Shown piece by piece: positions 6,975 through 11,492 of a stretch of 11,492 nt of DNA. Numbering within the stretch: position 1 is the first letter of the stretch; every line of letters begins with the position of its first letter. A program made the position numbers and the translations under genes. The notes beneath the pieces are model-generated. The model was not told where the DNA came from, ran no database searches, and was given only the letters and a program-made list of their open reading frames with translations. Origin of the DNA: Kiritimatiellales bacterium (GTDB lineage Bacteria; Verrucomicrobiota; Kiritimatiellia; Kiritimatiellales; Tichowtungiaceae); the NCBI GenBank assembly GCA_028692515.1, contig JAQUXG010000030.1:1-11492 (forward strand), read 5' to 3'.

Positions 6975-6999
6975 AAGGTTTATCCAAAAAGGGGGATGT

Positions 7000-7560
7000 A
7001 TGTTCAAGAGAGTCCTGCTGTTATGTGTCGTGTTGGTCTTCAGCTTATCCGTTTGCGGGGAAATCTCCCCGAAAGAACTGAAGCAGTACAGTAAAGCGAT
7101 CAGAATGGACGCAGTTCGTGCAACCTCGGATAAGCGCGGAGACAAAAAGAGTGAGAAGCTGGAAATCGAGTTTTCCGGTGGCGATGACGATCGTGACCCT
7201 AAATATCTAGAGAACACTTGGATTCGCTTCTCAGTCGAGATAACCGATAAGGCGGCAAAGAAAACGTATCTTGCTGAAATAAAGCGAAAGCATGGGGCGA
7301 TTGCGCAGGAGGGAGCGAATTATGACAACTATTCCGGAGAGGGATGGTGGGCGTTTACGATACCGTGTACCGAGCAACTTGATCGACTGAGAATATCCGC
7401 ATACGTCCTTCAGTACGGCTTAATGGATGGAGACGTTTTTGTTCCCTTTCAGGAAAAGATCAAGGGCGTAAAATCGTACGATGAATTGCTTGAGCGGACA
7501 ACGACGTCATATCCAGAAAAGTGCTCCTTGCGTAGAACCATTTATGTGGATGGTCTTTAA
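7000..7560 (+). CDS. Unrecognised small exported protein in the etf operon
   Basis: I do not recognise this 186-residue protein. The reading frame is open far upstream, but that part overlaps etfA out of frame. The ATG at 7000 is chosen because AAAAAGGGGG lies just before it and a signal peptide begins there: MFKRVLLLCVVLVFSLSVCG, likely cut after Gly20. A Cys at 19 is not in a canonical lipobox (LSVC), so lipidation is doubtful. The mature part is charged, with an acidic patch SGGDDDRDPKY, a WIRFSVEITDK strand and a WWAFTIPC segment. The pattern suggests a beta-sandwich-like periplasmic domain, but that is a guess. It starts 25 bp after etfA and 73 bp before trxB. Its codons look AT-richer and more varied than those of its neighbours, which may indicate later insertion into the operon. 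Confidence 0.75.
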   Translation: MFKRVLLLCVVLVFSLSVCGEISPKELKQYSKAIRMDAVRATSDKRGDKKSEKLEIEFSGGDDDRDPKYLENTWIRFSVEITDKAAKKTYLAEIKRKHGAIAQEGANYDNYSGEGWWAFTIPCTEQLDRLRISAYVLQYGLMDGDVFVPFQEKIKGVKSYDELLERTTTSYPEKCSLRRTIYVDGL

Positions 7561-7633
7561 TGATTATTAACGATAACAAGACGAACTCGGGCGACATTTT
7601 TGCCTCACAACGCACGGTGTAGAGAGGAAAGAC

Positions 7634-8554
7634 GTGGAAAATCTCGTCATCATCGGAACAGGACCTGCCGGATATACCGCCGCGATTTACGCGGCGCGCG
7701 CCAATCTTAATCCGCTGGTGATTGAAGGCTTTCAGCCCGGTGGGCAGCTTATTACCACCACGGATGTAGAGAACTTTCCCGGCTTTCCGGAAGGGATCGA
7801 CGGCACCGCGCTGACAACGCAGATGCGTCAGCAAGCGGAACGCTTTGGCACACGCTTTAAAGAAGGCGAAGTGGTTTCGTCCTGTCTGACCTGCCTGCCG
7901 CACAGCATTACGCTCAGCGATGGCGAAACAATTGAGACAAAGGCCATCATCATCGCTACGGGTGCGAGCGCACAGTACCTCGGCATCGAATCGGAACAGA
8001 AGCTGATCGGTCGCGGGGTTTCCGGTTGCGCCACCTGCGACGGGGCTTTCTACAAGGGCGTTCCGGTCGCCGTGGTCGGCGGCGGAGATACCGCGCTCGA
8101 AGACGCGCTCTTTCTCACCCACTTTGCCTCCAAGGTCAGCGTGATTCATCGCCGCGACCAGTTCCGCGCCTCCAAAATCATGGCCGACCGCGTGATGGCG
8201 CATTCCAAGATCGAAGTGGTCTGGGACTCTGTCGTCGAAGAGGTGATGGATGTTTCGAAGAACGAAGTCACCGGCCTGAAAATCCGCAACGTTAAAAACG
8301 ATGAGGTTTCGGAACTGGCGGTTACCGGACTGTTTGTCGCCATCGGTCACAAACCGAACACCCAGCCATTTAAGGGCCAGCTCGACATGGATCATGCCGG
8401 GTATCTGATCACCAAAAACACCCGCACCAACGTTGACGGGGTGTTTGCTGCCGGCGACGTGCAGGATTCGATTTATCGGCAGGCGATCACCGCCGCCGGT
8501 TCGGGGTGTATGGCTTCTCTGGAGGCGGAACGTTATTTAGCAAGTATGGAGTAG
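7634..8554 (+). CDS. trxB: Thioredoxin reductase (NADPH-dependent flavoprotein)
   Basis: This is a 306-residue, full-length low-molecular-weight thioredoxin reductase that reduces thioredoxin with NADPH in the cytoplasm. Residues 7-20 hold the FAD motif IGTGPAGYTAAIYA. PGGQLITTTDVENFPGFP (35-52) is classic TrxB. CATC at 132-135 is the redox-active disulfide, followed by DGAFYKG. VVGGGDTALEDA (147-158) and HRRDQFRAS (172-180) form the NADPH site, the two Arg favouring NADPH. GDVQDSIYRQAITAAGSGCMA closes the FAD domain. The start is GTG (7634) with GAGGAAAG three bases upstream; the residue before the FAD strand fits. It lies in the etf/acyl-CoA dehydrogenase operon, an uncommon place, and no thioredoxin gene is in the window. 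A ferredoxin- or flavin-linked variant is less likely given the HRRxxFR motif. Confidence 0.93.
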   Translation: MENLVIIGTGPAGYTAAIYAARANLNPLVIEGFQPGGQLITTTDVENFPGFPEGIDGTALTTQMRQQAERFGTRFKEGEVVSSCLTCLPHSITLSDGETIETKAIIIATGASAQYLGIESEQKLIGRGVSGCATCDGAFYKGVPVAVVGGGDTALEDALFLTHFASKVSVIHRRDQFRASKIMADRVMAHSKIEVVWDSVVEEVMDVSKNEVTGLKIRNVKNDEVSELAVTGLFVAIGHKPNTQPFKGQLDMDHAGYLITKNTRTNVDGVFAAGDVQDSIYRQAITAAGSGCMASLEAERYLASME

Positions 8555-8576
8555 TGATTAACCAAGGAGATATAGT

Positions 8577-9746
8577 ATGGGCGAAATCAATTATGGACTG
8601 ACGGAAGAGCAGCTCGAAATCCGGGCCATGCTCGACGAATTCGGTAAAGAACGCATCGTGCCGGTACGCGCCGAGCTCGACGAAAAAGGTATCTTTCCTT
8701 CCGATCTGCTCAAAGAACTGGCGCAGATGGACATGATGGGTCTCTACATCGATGAGGCATACGGGGGAATGGGCGTCGGCCACCTCGGCTTCTGCGTCGC
8801 CGTTGAAACGCTCAGCAAATATTGTATCGGCGTTTCCGTTTCCTTCGCCGCTAACGCCCTCGGCGCTGATCCGATCATCATCGGCGGTTCCGAAGAACAG
8901 AAGAAAAAATATCTCGCTCCGCTCGCCTCCGGCGAAAAATGGGCCGCCTTCGGTTTGACTGAACCGAACGCCGGTTCCGACGCAGGCGGCATTGCCACCA
9001 CCGCCGTCAAGAAGGGTGATAAATACATCCTCAACGGCACCAAGCAGTGGATCACCAACGGCGGCGAAGCCGACACCTACACCATCCTCGCTGTCACCAA
9101 TAAAGCCAAAGGCGCCCGCGGCGTCTCCTGCTTCATTGTTGAAAAAGACATGCCCGGCTTCAGCTTTGGTAAAAAAGAAGACAAACTCGGCATCCGTGCC
9201 TCCGCCACCCGCGAACTCATCTTCCAGGACTGCGAAGTTCCGGCGGAAAACCTCATTGGTCGCGAAGGCATGGGCTTTCTGCTCGCCATGCGAACCTTCG
9301 ACATTTCCCGCCCGGGTATCGCCGCGCAGGGCGTCGGTCTGGCTCAGGGTGCGCTCGACGAAGCCATCAACTATGCCCGCGTTCGTCATCAGTTTGGCAA
9401 ACCGATCATCGCCAATCAGGGCTTGCAGTGGATGCTCGCCGACATGGCCATGAAAGTTGAAACCGCGCGCGCCATCACCTATGCGGCTTGCAACACCATT
9501 GACGGCGGCGAAAAAGATGTCTCAAAAATCTCCGCCATGTGCAAATGCTATGCGGGCGATGTCGCCATGTCCGTCACCACCGATGCCCTCCAGGTCTTCG
9601 GCGGCTACGGATTCATGAAAGAATACCCGGCTGAAAAAATGATGCGCGATGCCAAGATCCTCCAGATCTACGAAGGCACCAATCAAATTCAGCGCGATGT
9701 CATCGGCGCGGCCCTCATCAAAGAGTACGCCTCCAAAGCCAAATAA
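8577..9746 (+). CDS. Acyl-CoA dehydrogenase, short-chain/butyryl-CoA type
   Basis: The 389-residue protein catalyses FAD-dependent alpha,beta-dehydrogenation of an acyl-CoA and hands electrons to ETF. The signatures are FGLTEPNAGSDAGG (about 124-137), WITNGG, LGIRASATRELIF, the helix ARVRHQFGKPI, QVFGGYGFMKEYP and IYEGTNQIQR. The catalytic base should be Glu366 in YEGTNQ, the position used in short- and medium-chain and butyryl-CoA dehydrogenases, unlike isovaleryl- or long-chain enzymes. AAGGAGA (8564-8570) is a strong Shine-Dalgarno 6 bases before the ATG. It is the last gene of the etfB-etfA-exported protein-trxB operon, 22 bp after trxB, and is followed by a strong terminator. The exact chain length cannot be read; a branched-chain or glutaryl-type substrate remains possible. 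Confidence 0.93.
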   Translation: MGEINYGLTEEQLEIRAMLDEFGKERIVPVRAELDEKGIFPSDLLKELAQMDMMGLYIDEAYGGMGVGHLGFCVAVETLSKYCIGVSVSFAANALGADPIIIGGSEEQKKKYLAPLASGEKWAAFGLTEPNAGSDAGGIATTAVKKGDKYILNGTKQWITNGGEADTYTILAVTNKAKGARGVSCFIVEKDMPGFSFGKKEDKLGIRASATRELIFQDCEVPAENLIGREGMGFLLAMRTFDISRPGIAAQGVGLAQGALDEAINYARVRHQFGKPIIANQGLQWMLADMAMKVETARAITYAACNTIDGGEKDVSKISAMCKCYAGDVAMSVTTDALQVFGGYGFMKEYPAEKMMRDAKILQIYEGTNQIQRDVIGAALIKEYASKAK

Positions 9747-9749
9747 AGT

Positions 9750-9766
9750 TTTCCAACCATTGGAAA
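9750..9766. repeat. TTCCAA-N3-TTGGAA palindrome, copy 3
   Basis: TTTCCAA CCA TTGGAAA, three bases after the acyl-CoA dehydrogenase stop codon and three bases before the terminator stem region. The order stop codon, palindrome, terminator is also seen downstream of the secretion ATPase at the other end of the window. Confidence 0.7.
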
Positions 9767-9769
9767 CGA

Positions 9770-9799
9770 AAGCCGCTCCGGAAACGGGGCGGCTTTTTT
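9770..9799 (+). terminator. Rho-independent terminator of the etf/acyl-CoA dehydrogenase operon
   Basis: AAGCCGCTCCG, GAAA-type loop, CGGGGCGGCTT, then a run of six T in total. It has a strong GC stem with one mismatch. Its 29 bases at 9771-9799 equal the reverse complement of the hairpin at 254-287. Confidence 0.88.
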
Positions 9800-9812
9800 G
9801 CTGGGAATTTTT

Positions 9813-9889
9813 AACAGAAGGAAACGAAGGAAAACAAAGGGGGAGCCGATTTCTCTGTGTACCCTTCGTCACCTTCGTTTCCTTCTGTT
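9813..9889. repeat. Intergenic inverted-repeat element A (AAGG-phased)
   Basis: AACAGAAGGAAACGAAGG (9813-9830) is repeated exactly in inverted orientation at 9872-9889. The stem can continue with ACAAAGGG pairing imperfectly with CCCTTCGT. Within the arm, AAGG recurs at 9818, 9827 and 9837 (spacing 9 and 10). CTTCTGTTC of the right arm recurs as a direct repeat at 9900-9908. Similar AACAGAAGG-type intergenic repeats are familiar to me from environmental PVC-type genomes, unverified here. The function is unknown. Confidence 0.75.
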
Positions 9890-9920
9890 CAATGAAATTC
9901 TTCTGTTCTAAAGTGTCCGC

Positions 9921-10370
9921 ATGAAACGGCGGATCATTTACTGGGCGGCGGGCACGGTAATTCTTTTGATGCTGGTGCGCTGCCATTGGGTCGCGCCGCC
10001 GCTGCGCCGCGCGGATGCCGTCATTCAAATAAAAACCACCGGCTACTGCGCCTCTATGCAATGCACCGGCTGGAAACTCAACTGGCTCGGGCTGCCGGTT
10101 TGTGCTTCAGGCCCGAACAAAGGAAAATTTAAAATCATCGGACAGACCGCCGGTGGAAGTATGGTTCGTCCCGGTACGGTTGCAGTTGATCCGAAAATTT
10201 TTCCGGCAGGAACAAAATTTTATATTCCCGGCTACGGCTGGGGAATCGCTGAAGATGTCGGCGGCGGTATCAAAGGCCGACATCTCGACCTCTACTTCCG
10301 CTGGAACCGTTCTGCCGCAAGATGGGGGACACAGGTGAAAAAAGTCAAAGTCTGGTATCCGAGAGATTAA
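9921..10370 (+). CDS. Small membrane-anchored or exported 3D-domain protein
   Basis: The 149-residue protein has an N-terminal hydrophobic segment (residues 5-20, IIYWAAGTVILLMLVR) acting as a signal or anchor, followed by a 3D domain, the double-psi barrel named for three conserved Asp. Here these are Asp90 (VAVDPKIFPAGTKFYIPGYG), Asp112 (AEDVGGGIKG) and Asp123 (HLDLYF). The domain occurs in MltA-type lytic transglycosylases and in YuiC/Rpf-like peptidoglycan hydrolases, so a cell-wall role in the periplasm is likely. TTGYCASMQCTG (39-50) and TAGGSMVRPG are also family-typical. An in-frame stop lies 12 bases upstream of the ATG, so this start is forced, although no clear Shine-Dalgarno precedes it. 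It stands alone between two repeat elements. Confidence 0.85.
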   Translation: MKRRIIYWAAGTVILLMLVRCHWVAPPLRRADAVIQIKTTGYCASMQCTGWKLNWLGLPVCASGPNKGKFKIIGQTAGGSMVRPGTVAVDPKIFPAGTKFYIPGYGWGIAEDVGGGIKGRHLDLYFRWNRSAARWGTQVKKVKVWYPRD

Positions 10371-10455
10371 TTAACCGCAAAAGATCGCAGAGAACGCAAA
10401 GCGTTCGCTCGCAGCTGACTTTATCTTTTTTGCGTTCTGTTCCTTCGCGGCTAAA
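10371..10455. repeat. Intergenic inverted-repeat element B (CGCA-phased)
   Basis: The left arm (10371-10401, starting TTAACCGCAAAAGATCGCAG) is an imperfect inverted repeat of the right arm (10419-10455, ending TTCGCGGCTAA). CGCA recurs at 10376, 10386 and 10395, 9-10 bp apart. GAACGC-AAA-GCGTTC (10392-10406) forms a separate perfect hairpin. The element fills the space between two convergent genes and its last bases include the HAD gene stop codon (10451-10453), so it might also shape their 3' ends. Confidence 0.7.
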
Positions 10456-11092
10456 CCATCTCATTCAGCTTTTGAAGCGTGAGGCCTTCGAGAGAGGCGA
10501 CAACGGCATCGGCTTGGGTGAGAAGTTCGGCTGAGTAGCTGTTGGTGACGGAGAGCACTTTTAATCCGGCACCTTTAGCCGAGGCGATACCGGCGGGCGT
10601 GTCTTCGATCGCCAGACCGCTGGTGACCCCAAGTTTTTGCATGGCCAGTTTGTACGGCGCGGGATCGGGCTTGCTGATGTGCGTGTCGTCCGCTGTGACA
10701 ATCTCGTTGAACGCATCGGAAATGCCGAGTTTTCCAAGGATTGGAAGAATGTCTTCGCGCAGTGCGCCGGAACAGATGGCGAGAGGAATGTTTCCCGAGA
10801 GATGCTTGATCAGTTCGACCGCGCCGGGCAGGGCGGCGGCTCCGTCGGACTCGAGCAGCTCCTGAAACGCGGCGGCTTTCTTTTCGATCAGTTCGGCCAG
10901 TTCGGCTCTTTCAAGCATTGGAAGAGCGTGGCGAAACGTATCGCGGTCGTCGAAGCCGATGTAGGTCTGAACATAGTCGGGCCATGAAATGGTTTTTCCG
11001 AGCGGCCCCAGCACTTTGTTGAACGCCGCCCAGTGCAATCGTTCGGAGTCTACGATGATGCCGTCGAAATCAAAAATAATAGCCTTAATCAT
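10451..11092 (-). CDS. HAD-superfamily hydrolase, beta-phosphoglucomutase/phosphatase-like
   Basis: The 213-residue cytoplasmic protein has all four HAD motifs: I, DFDGIIVDSE with nucleophile Asp8 and acid/base Asp10; II, ICSGA with Ser108; III, KPDPAPY with Lys141; IV, IEDTPAGI with Glu163-Asp164. The helical C1 cap lies between motifs I and II (about residues 15-85). This is the layout of beta-phosphoglucomutase, phosphoglycolate phosphatase and sugar-phosphate phosphatases; the substrate cannot be assigned. The beta-PGM subfamily is favoured by length and by the VDSE and EDTPAGI motifs. The ATG is the natural N-terminus (MIKAIIFDFDG), but no Shine-Dalgarno is seen upstream: the leader runs straight into repeat element C. 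The stop codon lies inside repeat element B. The reading frame also contains a TTCCAA-N3-TTGGAA palindrome at 10732-10746. Confidence 0.9.
   Translation of the reverse strand: MIKAIIFDFDGIIVDSERLHWAAFNKVLGPLGKTISWPDYVQTYIGFDDRDTFRHALPMLERAELAELIEKKAAAFQELLESDGAAALPGAVELIKHLSGNIPLAICSGALREDILPILGKLGISDAFNEIVTADDTHISKPDPAPYKLAMQKLGVTSGLAIEDTPAGIASAKGAGLKVLSVTNSYSAELLTQADAVVASLEGLTLQKLNEMV
10732..10746. repeat. TTCCAA-N3-TTGGAA palindrome, copy 4 (inside the HAD gene)
   Basis: TTCCAA GGA TTGGAA lies within codons for the PILGKL stretch of the HAD protein. It is the only perfect copy inside a gene. A one-mismatch copy lies in the same gene at 10909-10923. Confidence 0.6.
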
Positions 11093-11099
11093 TTGGAGA

Positions 11100-11141
11100 G
11101 TTTAACCACGAATAGACACGAATGAACACGAATTTTTAAAC
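11100..11141. repeat. Intergenic element C (CACGAAT, 10-bp period)
   Basis: CACGAAT occurs three times at 11107, 11117 and 11127, exactly 10 bp apart. The block is bounded by a 6-bp inverted repeat, GTTTAA (11100-11105) and TTAAAC (11136-11141). It starts 8 bases upstream of the HAD start codon. Repeats of this type are familiar from PVC-type environmental genomes (memory only). Confidence 0.75.
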
Positions 11142-11153
11142 AGGGCTGTTTTT

Positions 11154-11280
11154 CGCAGAATCATTAAGACGGCTCCCCATGGGTGTTGGAATATTTTGTG
11201 GCCAGATTTCCAATGGTTGGAATTTGCCCTGGTTTCTCCAAGCGCATTAGAAAAATGATTCTGCTGTCCATGATTCTGCG
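11154..11280. repeat. Degenerate CAGAATCAT inverted/direct repeat element D
   Basis: CGCAGAATCAT (11154-11164) is matched by its exact reverse complement ATGATTCTGCG at 11270-11280. A second copy, ATGATTCTGC at 11255-11264, is 15 bp from the first base of the other. The element occupies most of the gap between the HAD gene and the next gene. I see no credible gene in 11093-11364; the frames here are short and made of repeat sequence. Confidence 0.55.
11208..11222. repeat. TTCCAA-N3-TTGGAA palindrome, copy 5
   Basis: TTCCAA TGG TTGGAA, located inside repeat element D in the non-coding gap before the right-edge gene. No terminator stem is next to this copy, unlike copies 1-3. Confidence 0.65.
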
Positions 11281-11364
11281 GCACTCTCATATTGTTTTGA
11301 TTGTGACTAATCCTCTTACCTGTCAAAAAAGCGAATGGGGTTTCGTCGTTCCGACTTTGGACTC

Positions 11365-11492
11365 TTATTGATTGTCGAGGTATTCGCCGGCATCGAGCTC
11401 GGCGAGAACTTTCTGCTCGGTGTATTCGTCGGCAAGGCGGGCGAGCCGTCCGTGCTTGAGCCAGAAGAAAGGTTTTTTCTGCGCACCGGCAA
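11365..11492 (-). CDS. C-terminus of an unrecognised protein (partial)
   Basis: The minus strand is open from the window edge to a TAA at 11367-11365, giving 41 residues that include KKPFFWLKHGRLARLADEY and end AELDAGEYLDNQ. The GC-rich, wobble-biased codons match the coding style of the neighbouring genes, which supports a real gene rather than noise. The sequence is charged and probably helical. I do not recognise a family, and the N-terminal part is outside the window. It would be transcribed in the same direction as the HAD gene, with repeat elements D and C between them. Confidence 0.6.
   Translation of the reverse strand, partial: AGAQKKPFFWLKHGRLARLADEYTEQKVLAELDAGEYLDNQ

Noticed and set aside
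6664..6999. Extension of the exported-protein frame upstream into etfA
   Set aside because: The N-terminal 112 codons are out-of-frame etfA sequence. A Shine-Dalgarno and signal peptide mark the true start at 7000.
5949..7217. 422-codon minus-strand frame opposite etfA
   Set aside because: The etfA frame has full family motifs. The antisense frame is rich in Phe/Asp/Gly from wobble bias and shows no family.
7561..7633. Promoter or hairpin in the gap before trxB
   Set aside because: Only 4-bp dyads and no paired -35/-10 with proper spacing were found.
7460..9389. Two minus-strand frames of about 300 codons opposite trxB and the acyl-CoA dehydrogenase
   Set aside because: Both are mirrors of strongly conserved plus-strand genes and show no start signal or domain.
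9522..10061. Minus-strand frame of 179 codons over the acyl-CoA dehydrogenase end and repeat A
   Set aside because: It crosses a terminator and an inverted repeat. The translated repeat yields the Lys/Glu/Thr-rich peptide typical of spurious frames.
11100..11141. CRISPR-like array from the three CACGAAT copies
   Set aside because: Units are 7 bp with 3-bp gaps, far too short for CRISPR repeats and spacers, and no cas gene is present.
11102..11371. Short frames in both directions in the right-hand gap
   Set aside because: They are made of repeats C and D and lack start signals. The biased codons of a real gene appear only from 11365 rightwards on the minus strand.

Overview
The window looks like chromosomal DNA of a Gram-negative, moderately GC-rich bacterium. 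It carries an outer-membrane FadL-type barrel, two exported or lipid-anchored proteins and the C-terminus of a GspE/PilB-type assembly ATPase. The intergenic repeats and TTCCAA palindromes remind me of Kiritimatiellota/Verrucomicrobiota-type genomes. That placement is an impression from memory, not a demonstrated assignment. I see no tRNA, rRNA, CRISPR array, transposase or phage gene.

Layout. 1-190 is the tail of a type II secretion / type IV pilus ATPase, followed by two hairpin terminators and two TTCCAA-N3-TTGGAA palindromes. 302-1456 (minus) is a FadL/OmpP1 outer-membrane protein. Divergent from it is a two-gene sulfur operon (1661-4433): a cysteine-rich ArsR repressor and an 817-residue fusion of CoA-disulfide reductase, rhodanese, TusA and DsrE-like domains. 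It probably handles persulfide or sulfane sulfur. A convergent lipoprotein (4439-5050, minus) abuts it. From a good sigma70-like promoter at 5133-5161 runs a five-gene operon: etfB, etfA (overlapping by 4 bp), an unrecognised small exported protein, trxB and an acyl-CoA dehydrogenase, ending at a strong terminator at 9770-9799. Then come a 3D-domain protein (9921-10370), a convergent HAD phosphatase (10451-11092, minus) and the C-terminus of an unrecognised minus-strand protein at the right edge.

How the genes fit together. FadL, EtfAB and the acyl-CoA dehydrogenase are compatible with uptake and oxidation of hydrophobic or short-chain acyl substrates. EtfB/EtfA carry sequence marks of the group that includes electron-bifurcating ETFs. 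Thioredoxin reductase inside that operon, and a CoA-disulfide reductase/persulfide relay next door, give the region a thiol-redox theme.

Non-coding content is distinctive. There are five perfect TTCCAA-N3-TTGGAA palindromes (about 0.0007 expected by chance), mostly beside gene ends. One terminator stem-loop is present twice. Between 9.8 and 11.3 kb there are three sequence-unrelated intergenic elements built from motifs spaced 9-10 bp apart, plus a fourth repeat around CAGAATCAT. The most checkable novel point is an internal Shine-Dalgarno plus ATG at 3687-3701 inside the sulfur fusion gene, placed exactly at the TusA domain boundary.
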